Below, one piece after another: positions 56,023-63,736 of a stretch of 64,000 nt of DNA. The position numbers and the translations under genes are program-made. Below the pieces are notes generated by a model that saw only the letters and a program-made list of their open reading frames with translations, was not told the origin of the DNA and did not search any database. Numbering within the stretch: position 1 is the stretch's first letter; each line of letters begins with the position of its first letter. Origin of the DNA: Metaclostridioides mangenotii (lineage in GTDB: Bacteria; Bacillota; Clostridia; Peptostreptococcales; Peptostreptococcaceae). The stretch is taken from NCBI RefSeq assembly GCF_017873185.1, contig NZ_JAGGJX010000001.1:248001-312000 (forward strand), in the 5' to 3' direction.

Positions 56023-56385
56023 ATGATTAAATTATACGGATATTCAAAATGTTCAACAGTTAGAAAAGCTAAAAATTGGCTTGATGAAAATAATATAGCT
56101 TACGAAGATATAGATATGGTTAAAATTCCACCTTCAAGAGAAGAGATGGAAAATATTTATAAAACTAGCGGTTTAGAAATAAAAAAATTCTTTAATACAA
56201 GTGGGATGAAGTATAGAGAATTAGGCCTAAAGGATGTAATAAAGACAGAGCCAGCAGATAAGCTTTTAGATATTCTTGTAAGTGATGGAATGCTTATTAA
56301 AAGACCGATGCTATTTGACGGAGAGAAAGTACTTCTAGGGTTTAAAGAAGGGGCATGGAAAGAAGCATTGTTGTCTCAAGACTAA
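56023..56385 (+). CDS. Spx/ArsC-like thioredoxin-fold protein (YffB group)
   Basis: 120 aa ArsC-family protein. It begins MIKLYGYSKCSTVRKAKNWL; Cys10 with CxxV instead of the CxxC of Spx, and no second Cys nearby. KIPPSREEMENIYKTSGLEI and the KFFNTSGMKYRELGLKD segment identify the family, with RPMLFDGEKVLLGF at the end. Not a true arsenate reductase by context. ATG directly follows the hisZ stop, so it is the last gene of the T-box operon; a link to histidine transport is unclear. A terminator follows at 56446. Confidence 0.88.
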   Translation: MIKLYGYSKCSTVRKAKNWLDENNIAYEDIDMVKIPPSREEMENIYKTSGLEIKKFFNTSGMKYRELGLKDVIKTEPADKLLDILVSDGMLIKRPMLFDGEKVLLGFKEGAWKEALLSQD

Positions 56386-56445
56386 ATTAAGTAAATTACA
56401 ACAATGAAGTATATGAACAATATTATAGGTAATAAAAATATTATA

Positions 56446-56491
56446 AAAAGTGATTGTATTCAAAAATAGCTTGAATACAATCACTTTTTTT
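56446..56491 (+). terminator. Terminator ending the T-box operon
   Basis: An 18-bp perfect stem (56446-56463 with 56471-56488) and a seven-base loop, followed by T-rich sequence. Confidence 0.9.
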
Positions 56492-56492
56492 A

Positions 56493-56543
56493 TTGACTTT
56501 TTATACATACACTGTTATTATGTGTATATAAAGTATATATACA
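56493..56543 (+). promoter_or_regulatory. Promoter and palindromic operator of the YtrA-type operon
   Basis: TTGACT (56493-56498), a 17-base spacer and TATTAT (56516-56521). Directly after it, TGTATATA (56523-56530) and TATATACA (56536-56543) form an inverted repeat with a five-base centre, at the probable transcript start. This is a good site for autoregulation by the GntR protein encoded downstream. Confidence 0.7.
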
Positions 56544-56576
56544 GTATGCACAGTTGAATTAGAGAGAGGTGAAAAT

Positions 56577-56951
56577 TTGAATATTAATATAAGTAATTCA
56601 TCATCAGTTCCGTTGTATGAGCAGATTCAAGGTCAGATAAAGTCTGAAATAATCTCTCTGAATTTAAAGCCTGGTGACGTATTACCATCTATAAGATCGC
56701 TAGCAAAAGAGTTGAAAGTAAGCATAATAACTACAAAAAGGGCTTATGAAGAACTTGAGAAAGAGGGGTTTATCCAAACCGTTGCCGGTAAGGGAACTTT
56801 TGTAGCTAACCAAAACTCAGAAAGACTAAAAGAAATAGCAAAATACGAGATAGAATGCAAACTTGAAGAAATTATTAGGCAGGCAAAAGCAGTAGGTGTG
56901 AGCTTTGAAGAATGGATAGAAATTTCAAAGAATTTATTTGAGGAGGTATAA
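56577..56951 (+). CDS. GntR-family regulator, YtrA subfamily
   Basis: 124 aa with a TTG start at 56577 after AGAGAGGTG. N-terminal GntR winged helix: SVPLYEQIQGQIKSEIISLN, LKPGDVLPSIRSLAKELKVS, TTKRAYEELEKEGFIQTVAG. The short C-terminal tail of about 45 residues marks the YtrA group, which controls ABC transporters. Two ABC genes follow at once (ATG of the next gene just after its stop), so it presumably represses its own operon through the palindrome at 56523-56543; the ligand is unknown. Confidence 0.9.
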   Translation: MNINISNSSSVPLYEQIQGQIKSEIISLNLKPGDVLPSIRSLAKELKVSIITTKRAYEELEKEGFIQTVAGKGTFVANQNSERLKEIAKYEIECKLEEIIRQAKAVGVSFEEWIEISKNLFEEV

Positions 56952-56952
56952 C

Positions 56953-57816
56953 ATGGATGCAATAAAAATAAATAATTTGAGTAGAAAATTAGGAAAGTTT
57001 GAATTAGAAATCGATGATTTAAATATAATGAGTGGATTTATAACTGGTTTTATAGGTCCTAATGGATCTGGGAAAACAACTACAATAAAATTAATAATGA
57101 ACATGATAAAAAAGGACAGCGGATCAGTTAAGATATTCGGAAAAGAGTTTTTAGAGGACGACATATCAATTAAATCGCAAATTGGATATATATCGGATAA
57201 ACCAGGTTTTCTTGAGGAAGCTGTACTATCCGACCTTAAAAGAAATATATCGAGATTTTATAAAAATTGGGATGAGGGCTTATATAATTCCTATATAGAC
57301 GAATTCGATATAGATGAAAGCAATAAATATCAATCTTTATCAAAGGGACAACAAAAGAAGTTTGAACTAGCTTTAGTTCTTTCACATCATCCAAAGCTTA
57401 TAATTCTTGATGAGCCAACAGCAAATCTAGACCCACTATTTAGGAACAGATTTTTAGAGATACTTCAAGAGAGAATTGATGTTGACGATTCAACTGTATT
57501 TTTGTCTACACATATCACTTCTGATTTAGACAAAGTGGGAGATTACGTAGTATTTATATATGATGGCAAAATAATTTTATCAGGAGTAAAAGATGATATA
57601 CTAGAAAAACACTGTAAAATTAAAGGCAAAAAAGAACTATTAGTATCAGAAACTAGAGATTTATTTATTTACATTGATGAAAATGAATTTGGATTTGAAG
57701 GTATAGTAGATGACAAAAATAGATCATACGACGTTTTTGGAAATGAAGTAGTTTACGATACTGTAAATTTAGAAGATATATTAAGATTCTATGTGGAGGC
57801 GAGAAGATATGAATAA
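56953..57816 (+). CDS. ABC transporter ATPase of the YtrA-type operon
   Basis: 287 aa. Walker A is GPNGSGKTTTIKLIM, the signature is SLSKGQQKKFELALVLSHH, Walker B is LIILDEPTANLDPLF, and the switch is STHITSDLDKVGDY; it carries an extra C-terminal domain of about 80 residues (KGKKELLVSETRDLF) as in the YtrB/BcrA-like group. The ATG at 56953 is set by AGGAGG at 56941; the longer frame from 56938 overlaps the regulator. It overlaps the permease start by 8 bases. Confidence 0.9.
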   Translation: MDAIKINNLSRKLGKFELEIDDLNIMSGFITGFIGPNGSGKTTTIKLIMNMIKKDSGSVKIFGKEFLEDDISIKSQIGYISDKPGFLEEAVLSDLKRNISRFYKNWDEGLYNSYIDEFDIDESNKYQSLSKGQQKKFELALVLSHHPKLIILDEPTANLDPLFRNRFLEILQERIDVDDSTVFLSTHITSDLDKVGDYVVFIYDGKIILSGVKDDILEKHCKIKGKKELLVSETRDLFIYIDENEFGFEGIVDDKNRSYDVFGNEVVYDTVNLEDILRFYVEARRYE

Positions 57817-58492
57817 TGTTATGAATATTACAAAGTTAAGCTATTCCAATCTATGGTCTATGAAAAAAATGTTAGTATTATCAATTTTAATATTTATACC
57901 TATCGGTGCATTAAATAATTTAATTCTTAACATGATAATACCTTTAACTGTATATAATTTTACTTACCAAGTTATGGCTTATGAAGACAAAGACAGTATA
58001 GATACATTAATTTTATATTTACCAGTCACAAAACAAGAATACATTTTATCGAGATATATATTAGCGCTTACTAATTTGCTTATCGGTATAGTATTCTTCA
58101 CACTGGGATATATGTTTATTTTAATGTTAAAAAAATACTCTTTTATCTTTGGAATTCAATTAGATATTATAAATTTTGGAATACAAACAACATACCTGCA
58201 ACAAGGTGCACTAGGCGTTATATCAGCAACTTTTGCAATCAGTGTTTTGATACCATTTTTAATAAAATTTGGATCAATAAAAGGTAGATATATATCGACA
58301 TTTGTTATGATGATATTTTTATTTGGAGCTTTGCTTGTACAGGTAGATATCAATAATGTCATTATGCAAACGCTAATGTCAATTAGTAATATCAACCTAA
58401 TATTATTCACTATCCTCATTACGATTGTAGTTATAGCTATATCATATATTTTTTCAAAAACAATGTATAAAACTAAAGAAGTTTCCAGTTAA
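57809..58492 (+). CDS. ABC-2 type permease of the YtrA-type operon
   Basis: 227 aa, about six membrane helices, for example LVLSILIFIPIGALNNLI and LTNLLIGIVFFTLGYMFIL. The region VYNFTYQVMAYEDKDSIDTL matches ABC-2 exporters paired with YtrA-like regulators, where the loop LPVTKQEYILSRYI is typical. The ATG at 57809 overlaps the end of the ATPase gene, with GGAGGCG upstream. Probably exports a peptide or toxic compound; specificity unknown. Convergent with the flavoenzyme gene through hairpin copy C. Confidence 0.85.
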   Translation: MNNVMNITKLSYSNLWSMKKMLVLSILIFIPIGALNNLILNMIIPLTVYNFTYQVMAYEDKDSIDTLILYLPVTKQEYILSRYILALTNLLIGIVFFTLGYMFILMLKKYSFIFGIQLDIINFGIQTTYLQQGALGVISATFAISVLIPFLIKFGSIKGRYISTFVMMIFLFGALLVQVDINNVIMQTLMSISNINLILFTILITIVVIAISYIFSKTMYKTKEVSS

Positions 58493-58521
58493 AATACATT
58501 TAAATTTAAAATGAAAAGTTA

Positions 58522-58663
58522 AATTTAAGATAGAGCAGAATAAAAAAAGGAAGTTGCGTAAATTAACATAGCCAACTACATTACAGCCTTTAGTCCAAGC
58601 TGTGGTAGTTGGCTATGTTAATTTACGACAAATTCCTTTTTTTATTCTGCTCTATCTTAAATT
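58522..58663. repeat. Very long palindrome with 58-bp arms, copy C of the hairpin-tip element
   Basis: Arms 58522-58579 and 58605-58663 are complementary over 58-59 bases with only two or three differences. The 25-base core (58580-58604), read on the minus strand, has inner stem ACAGC/GCTGT, loop TTGGACTAAAG and AAT after it, matching copies A and B. It separates the convergent ABC permease and flavoenzyme genes and ends eight bases before the flavoenzyme stop. It could terminate transcription both ways. Confidence 0.9.
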
Positions 58664-58670
58664 ATCTATT

Positions 58671-60668
58671 TTATATATTTTTAGCAACTTCATAAGCATC
58701 CCACACAGCGTACATTATATTACTTACTTTATTAGCATCGCCAATTAAATGAATATCGTCTACATCGTATCTTATTTCGTTGTACAATTTATTTTGCGGA
58801 GTATATCCAATTGCAAGGACTATACTATCAGCATCTATTTCTTCTTCAATACCATTAGAATTTAGAATAAACCCTATATCAGTTTTTTTGCTAATATAGG
58901 AGCTGGATCTTACTTCGATTTTCTTGTATTCAATAAGTTCCAACAGCATGTCTAAATTGGCATGACATAGAGGGGCGTTGAGTTTAAGTATATCGCTCAT
59001 TTTTTCAACTATAGTTACTTTCTTACCTTGATCGTGTAGCCAAAGGGCTGTCTCACATCCAACAAGTCCTCCACCTACGATTACAACAGAATCTCCTACA
59101 TCTTTTTTAGAAAGAAGAGCTTCTTCGGCTGTATATATATTTTCAGCTTGATCGATATCGATAAGTTTTGGGTCTGAGCCTGTAGCTAAAACTACAGTAT
59201 CTGCATTATAAGATTTTATATTGTCTTTATTTACTTCTGTGTTTAATTTAACATCAACTCCTAATTCATCGAGTTGATGTTTATACCAACTTACTAGGTT
59301 TCTATCGTCTTCTTTAAAATCAGGAACACCGCCAGGAATAATATTTCCTCCTAGTATATTAGATTTTTCGAGAAGTGTAACCCTGTGACCTCTAATAGCA
59401 GAAACCCTAGCAGCTTCCATACCAGCGATTCCTCCACCCACAACAAGAACAGTCTTTTTATCGAAGGCTTTTGAAATAGAGTATTCATTTTCTCTACCAC
59501 ATGCAGGGTTGACAGCACATGAGAGTCCAGAATAAGCGGCAACTCTTCCCATACAACCTTCTTGGCAAGATAGGCATGGACGGACGTGATCGAATTTACC
59601 AGCACTTATCTTGTTTGGCACCTGAGGATCTGCAAGAAGAGGTCTACCAAGACCTATCATATCAGTTTTACCAGATAATATAGCGTCGCTTGATAGATCT
59701 GGATTTTCCATTCTACCAGCTGTAATTATAGGTACATCTACAGCTTTTTTAAGTTTTTCATTAAACTCTAAGTACATTCCTTTTTTATGGTACATAGGTG
59801 GATGTGACCAATACCATGAGTCATAGCTTCCAGCATCTCCATTTAAAGCATCGTATCCAGCGTTGACTAAGATTTTAGCAGCTTCTATACCTTCTTCTAT
59901 ATCGCGTCCTTTTTCAACGAACTTTTCACCTGGAAGACCACCTTTTCTCCAGTCTTTGATAAAACTTTTTATACTGTAACGAAGTGATACAGGGAAGTCT
60001 TCACCGCATTCTGATTTAATTGCTTTAACTATTTCACATGCAAAGCGAAGTCTATTTTCTAAAGAACCACCGTACTGATCTTTTCTGTTGTTAAAAAAAG
60101 ATATTGCAAATTGGTCTAGTAAATATCCTTCGTGAACAGCATGTATTTCTACGCCATCATAACCAGCGTTTTGAGCAACTTTAGCTGCCTCTGCAAATTT
60201 ATTTATGTAAATTTGAATTTCATCAATTGTCAGTTCTCTACAAGTTACATTATCTAGCCATCTGTGAGGTATTGGAGATGGTGCAACAGCTATATCTCCA
60301 ACTAAGCTAGGTATTGAAACTCGTCCAAATCCAGCTGTAAGTTGTAGGAAAACTTTAGCACCGTAGGCATGAATTCTCTCTGTCATAATCTTGCTCGTCT
60401 TAACAAAATTTAATGGATTTAGAGTAGCACAAGGCATAGACGGCATTACACATTTTTCAATGTCGTTTTCAACATATGTAACACCAGTCATTATAAGCCC
60501 AGTTCCACCTTTAGCTCTTTCTACATAGTACTCCACACCTTTTTCGTTATAAGTTCCATCTTCATTGCAAAGTCCAGCAGGTCCCATTGGAGCCATAACA
60601 AAGCGGTTTTTTATTTCTAGCGATCCAATTTTTATCGGTTCAAAAAGAATTTTGTGTGTTTCCTTCAT
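58671..60668 (-). CDS. NADH:flavin oxidoreductase/2,4-dienoyl-CoA reductase-type flavoprotein
   Basis: 665 aa. N-terminal FMN TIM barrel of the old-yellow-enzyme family (residues 1-375): KNRFVMAPMGPAGL, DGVEIHAVHEGYLLDQF, GRPLLADP. Then a [4Fe4S] site (CLSCQEGC, later SCAVNPACGRE) and a C-terminal FAD/NAD domain (VLVVGGGIAGMEAARVSAIR, SVVIVGGGLVGCETALWL). This is the layout of dienoyl-CoA, 2-enoate and bile-acid reductases (BaiCD/BaiH-like); the substrate is not readable. ATG at 60668 is set by AGGAGG; the TTG at 60674 is less likely. Divergent from the eut operon. Confidence 0.9.
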   Translation of the reverse strand: MKETHKILFEPIKIGSLEIKNRFVMAPMGPAGLCNEDGTYNEKGVEYYVERAKGGTGLIMTGVTYVENDIEKCVMPSMPCATLNPLNFVKTSKIMTERIHAYGAKVFLQLTAGFGRVSIPSLVGDIAVAPSPIPHRWLDNVTCRELTIDEIQIYINKFAEAAKVAQNAGYDGVEIHAVHEGYLLDQFAISFFNNRKDQYGGSLENRLRFACEIVKAIKSECGEDFPVSLRYSIKSFIKDWRKGGLPGEKFVEKGRDIEEGIEAAKILVNAGYDALNGDAGSYDSWYWSHPPMYHKKGMYLEFNEKLKKAVDVPIITAGRMENPDLSSDAILSGKTDMIGLGRPLLADPQVPNKISAGKFDHVRPCLSCQEGCMGRVAAYSGLSCAVNPACGRENEYSISKAFDKKTVLVVGGGIAGMEAARVSAIRGHRVTLLEKSNILGGNIIPGGVPDFKEDDRNLVSWYKHQLDELGVDVKLNTEVNKDNIKSYNADTVVLATGSDPKLIDIDQAENIYTAEEALLSKKDVGDSVVIVGGGLVGCETALWLHDQGKKVTIVEKMSDILKLNAPLCHANLDMLLELIEYKKIEVRSSSYISKKTDIGFILNSNGIEEEIDADSIVLAIGYTPQNKLYNEIRYDVDDIHLIGDANKVSNIMYAVWDAYEVAKNI

Positions 60669-60827
60669 AAACAATTCCTCCTAGAATATTATAGTAGTAA
60701 AGTTGAGTAAAATTAAAATTTTAACAGACTCACTTAAATTGTATAGAAAATGTAGGATAACTTCAATTAAATATAAAATCAAATAGTAGTTTATAATAAA
60801 TAAACATAGTACGAAAAAATTATTATA

Positions 60828-60856
60828 TTGACAATAATTATCTGAACTAGTATATT
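60828..60856 (+). promoter_or_regulatory. eutG promoter
   Basis: TTGACA (60828-60833), a 17-base spacer and TATATT (60851-60856), placing the transcript start near 60863, immediately before the first ANTAR hairpin. Confidence 0.8.
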
Positions 60857-60865
60857 TATAGTATC

Positions 60866-60926
60866 AAACACAATGATGTGTTTACGAGAGCAGCGAAGCT
60901 CCATAGTATAACTATGGAGCTTTTTT
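60866..60926 (+). promoter_or_regulatory. EutV-responsive dual-hairpin antiterminator ahead of eutG
   Basis: P1: AAACAC (60866-60871), hexaloop AATGAT, GTGTTT (60878-60883). P2: GAGC (60888-60891), hexaloop AGCGAA, GCTC (60898-60901). Both loops have A at position 1 and G at position 4, the ANTAR recognition rule. The P2 right arm begins the terminator GCTCCATAG/CTATGGAGC (60898-60920) plus six T. Binding of phosphorylated EutV dimer should hold P2 and prevent the terminator. Confidence 0.9.
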
Positions 60927-60949
60927 GTATTTTTAAGGGAGGGACTCTA

Positions 60950-62080
60950 ATGAAAAATTTTGAATTAAAAACAGAGATAAAATTTGGCCTTGGCTCATTA
61001 GAAGCGCTACAAGGAATTCAAGATAAAAGCGTATTGATAATAACAGATCCATTTATGGTGGAGTCGGGAAATATAAATAAGATAGTTGAGAATTTAAAAG
61101 GCGCTACATATGAAGTATTTAGCGAAATAGTACCAGATCCACCTATAGAGACTATAGTTAAGGGAGTTGAAGCTTTTAATAAAGTTGACCCGAATGTAAT
61201 AGTTGCAGTGGGTGGAGGATCTGCTATAGATGCTGCTAAAGCTATAATGGATTTTTCTAAAAAAATATTAAATAAAACATATGTAGAATTTATAGCTATA
61301 CCAACTACAAGTGGTACAGGGTCAGAGGTAACATCATTTGCAGTTATAACAGATAAGCAAAAAGGTGTGAAATATCCTTTAGTTTCTGATGATTTACTTC
61401 CAGATATAGCAATTTTAGATCCAGAACTTGTAAAGACAGTGCCTAATTTTATAACTGCAGATACTGGAATGGATGTGCTAACACATGCGATAGAGGCTTA
61501 TGTCTCAACAGATGCAGATGATTTCTCAGATGCTTTTGCAGAAAAAGCTATAAAACTTGTATTTAAATATTTGAGAAGAGCTTATAATGACGGTGATGAT
61601 ATAGAAGCAAGAGAAAAAATGCACATAGCTTCTTGTTTGGCAGGACTTGCATTTAACCACGCCTCACTAGGAATAAACCATTCCATTGCACATGCTCTAG
61701 GCGGTAAGTTTAAAATACCACACGGAAGAACAAATGCGTTATTGCTTCCACATGTTGTAGAGTACAATTCGGATATTAAAAATAATGCTGGTGGAGAGTA
61801 TTCTATTGCGGCACAGAAATATTACGAAATAGCAAAGCTTTTAGGCTTTAATTCTACTAATATAAGAGTAGGTGTAAAACGTCTAATAAATGAAATTAAA
61901 TACTTACAAAATGATATGAATATGGTTACAACTTTGAGTGAGTGCGGTATAAAAGAGAAGGATCTATCAGCATTTAAAGATGAAATTGCGGTAGCAGCAT
62001 TAAATGATACTTGCACTAAGACAAATCCTAAGAATCCTACACACAAAGAGATAGTGAGTATTATAAAGAATCTTATCTAG
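60950..62080 (+). CDS. eutG: Iron-dependent alcohol dehydrogenase of the ethanolamine pathway
   Basis: 376 aa. Group III (iron) ADH: VGGGSAIDAAKAIMDF and PTTSGTGSEVTSFAVITD for NAD binding, and metal ligands in DTGMDVLTHAIEAYVS, LGINHSIAHALGG and PHGRTNALLLPHVV. It reduces acetaldehyde from ethanolamine to ethanol, usually inside or beside the microcompartment. The ATG at 60950 was chosen after GGGAGGG; the frame from 60878 runs through the leader hairpins and cannot be the protein. Same order as in Clostridioides eut clusters (eutG before eutS). Confidence 0.93.
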   Translation: MKNFELKTEIKFGLGSLEALQGIQDKSVLIITDPFMVESGNINKIVENLKGATYEVFSEIVPDPPIETIVKGVEAFNKVDPNVIVAVGGGSAIDAAKAIMDFSKKILNKTYVEFIAIPTTSGTGSEVTSFAVITDKQKGVKYPLVSDDLLPDIAILDPELVKTVPNFITADTGMDVLTHAIEAYVSTDADDFSDAFAEKAIKLVFKYLRRAYNDGDDIEAREKMHIASCLAGLAFNHASLGINHSIAHALGGKFKIPHGRTNALLLPHVVEYNSDIKNNAGGEYSIAAQKYYEIAKLLGFNSTNIRVGVKRLINEIKYLQNDMNMVTTLSECGIKEKDLSAFKDEIAVAALNDTCTKTNPKNPTHKEIVSIIKNLI

Positions 62081-62143
62081 CAAATAGTGCTAAGTATTGA
62101 AAATAATACAAAGGGAAAACCTTTTAATTTTATTCTAAAAATA

Positions 62144-62172
62144 TTGACAATTATAAACATAATATTTATAAT
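62144..62172 (+). promoter_or_regulatory. eutS-operon promoter
   Basis: TTGACA (62144-62149), a 17-base spacer and TATAAT (62167-62172): a consensus sigma-A promoter. Transcription would begin near 62180 just before the antiterminator hairpins, which therefore must carry most of the control. Confidence 0.85.
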
Positions 62173-62190
62173 GATAGTAAGTTAAATAAT

Positions 62191-62275
62191 ATATCACAAT
62201 GGAGTGATATTAGAGTAGAAAAGCAATGGGGCTTCTTGAAGACAATGATATTTTGTCTTTGTGGAGCCCCTATTT
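62191..62275 (+). promoter_or_regulatory. EutV-responsive dual-hairpin antiterminator ahead of eutS
   Basis: P1: ATATCAC (62191-62197), hexaloop AATGGA, GTGATAT (62204-62210). P2: AAGC (62221-62224), hexaloop AATGGG, GCTT (62231-62234). A1 and G4 are present in both loops, and AGCAATGGGGCTT fits the known motif AGCAANGRRGCUY fully. The terminator GGGGCTTC...GGAGCCCC (62228-62270) overlaps P2 and is followed by a T-rich tail. Confidence 0.92.
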
Positions 62276-62298
62276 AATTTTAGAAAGCAGGGAAAATT

Positions 62299-62649
62299 TT
62301 GAGTGAAGATAATGTACAAAGGGTAATACAAGAATATGTTCCTGGTAAACAAGTTACACTTGCTCATATAATAGCAAATCCGAGTGAAGACATATATAAG
62401 AAGTTAGGCCTTGTCCTAGATAAAAAAGATGCTTTAGGTATTTTAACGATAACTCCAAGTGAGGCTTCTATAATAGCTGCAGATGTAGCAACCAAGGCTT
62501 CAGGTGTCGCTCTAGGTTTTATAGATAGATTTAGTGGATCATTAGTTATAAGCGGTGACGTAAGTTCTGTCGAATCGGCTCTAGACGAAGTTTTAATGGT
62601 TCTTGGAAATATGTTGAATTTTTCATCTACTAAGGTTACAAGGACATAA
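62299..62649 (+). CDS. eutS: Ethanolamine microcompartment shell protein EutS
   Basis: 116-aa BMC-domain protein, circularly permuted type, forming a shell hexamer of the ethanolamine microcompartment. The sequence [20 protein letters not shown] is the EutS signature, with [19 protein letters not shown] in the core. TTG start at 62299; the ribosome site (AGGGA) is modest. First gene of the operon after the antiterminator, 2 bases before eutP. Confidence 0.95.
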   Translation: MSEDNVQRVIQEYVPGKQVTLAHIIANPSEDIYKKLGLVLDKKDALGILTITPSEASIIAADVATKASGVALGFIDRFSGSLVISGDVSSVESALDEVLMVLGNMLNFSSTKVTRT

Positions 62650-62651
62650 AT

Positions 62652-63086
62652 ATGAAAAATGTAATCTTTATGGGAAAAACAGGAAGTGGGAAGACTACAC
62701 TATGCCAAAAGCTAGATGAATTAGAGCTTGAATACAAAAAGACACAATCAATAGAACTATACAATGATGCAATAGATACACCTGGTGAATATATGGAGAA
62801 TAGGACACTATATAACGCACTTATGACTACCTCGGTAGATGCAAAAATAATAGCTTTAGTGTATGATTGTACTCAGGAAGAGAATTATATAGCACCAGGA
62901 TTTGCAACAATGTTTAATAAAGAAGTAATAGGCATTATTACAAAAATCGCCATAGCTACAAAAGCAGAGATAGATTTAGCATTTGAGCAATTAACTATGG
63001 CAGGAGCTAGTAAAATCTTTAAAGTGGACACAATAGAAGATATAGGAATTAAAGAACTTCGTTCTTATTTAAAAAATAAAGAATAA
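62652..63086 (+). CDS. eutP: EutP GTPase-like protein
   Basis: 144 aa small P-loop NTPase of the EutP/PduV family. Walker A is FMGKTGSGKTTLCQ (residues 4-17), switch region is DTPGEYMEN, and the specificity loop is GIITKIAIA in place of a canonical NKxD. Reported roles in this family include acetate kinase activity and microcompartment association; the precise role here is inferred. ATG at 62652, 2 bases after the eutS stop. Confidence 0.93.
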   Translation: MKNVIFMGKTGSGKTTLCQKLDELELEYKKTQSIELYNDAIDTPGEYMENRTLYNALMTTSVDAKIIALVYDCTQEENYIAPGFATMFNKEVIGIITKIAIATKAEIDLAFEQLTMAGASKIFKVDTIEDIGIKELRSYLKNKE

Positions 63087-63160
63087 AAAATAGTTTTTTA
63101 AATAAGCTAATGCTATGGAATCTAATGTATCTAAGTACATTCTTAATTGAGGTGGATAAT

Positions 63161-63736
63161 ATGAAAAGAAAAATATTATTAGTCGACGATGACCCGCTAA
63201 TAAGGGCGGATATTAAAGATATGCTACTTGACAGAGGATATAATATAATTGGTGAAGCTAGCGACGGTTTTGAGGCAGTTGAAGAGTGCAAAAAACATAG
63301 TCCTGATCTAGTTATACTCGATATAGACATGCCAATATTAGATGGAATAAAAGCAGGCAAGATAATCAATAAGGAGAATCTTGCTGGTGGAATACTTTTG
63401 TTAACATCTTTTGATGGTGAAGAGTATATAGAGAAAGCTAAAAGCATAGGAGCTTTTGGATATATAGTAAAGCCACCCAATGAGAAGATAATTATACCTA
63501 CTATAGAGATGTGTTTATCTAAAGTTGAAGAGTTTGAAAAAATGAAAAAAAATTTAGACGATATAAATTCTAAATTAACAGAAAGAAAGATAATTGAAAA
63601 GGCTAAGGGCATACTTATCAAAGAATACAGTATAACAGAAGAGGATGCGTATTCACGAATTAGAAAGCTCAGTATGGATAAGAGAACTACTATGGTCGAA
63701 ATATCAAAAACGATTATCATAGGTTATGATGCTTAA
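63161..63736 (+). CDS. eutV: EutV, ANTAR-domain response regulator
   Basis: 191 aa. Receiver domain with DDDP pocket, phospho-Asp in LVILDIDMPILDG and Lys in GYIVKPPNEK, followed by a coiled coil and an ANTAR RNA-binding domain (ERKIIEKAKGILIKEYSITE, EDAYSRIRKLSM). Phosphorylated EutV dimers bind the two-hairpin sites described upstream of eutG and eutS. The ATG at 63161 is set by GAGGTGG; the frame start at 63110 has no support. It overlaps eutW by 11 bases. Confidence 0.95.
   Translation: MKRKILLVDDDPLIRADIKDMLLDRGYNIIGEASDGFEAVEECKKHSPDLVILDIDMPILDGIKAGKIINKENLAGGILLLTSFDGEEYIEKAKSIGAFGYIVKPPNEKIIIPTIEMCLSKVEEFEKMKKNLDDINSKLTERKIIEKAKGILIKEYSITEEDAYSRIRKLSMDKRTTMVEISKTIIIGYDA

Noticed and set aside
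63049-63720. 223-aa minus-strand ORF over eutV
   Set aside because: Exact antisense of eutV, whose receiver and ANTAR motifs are unambiguous.
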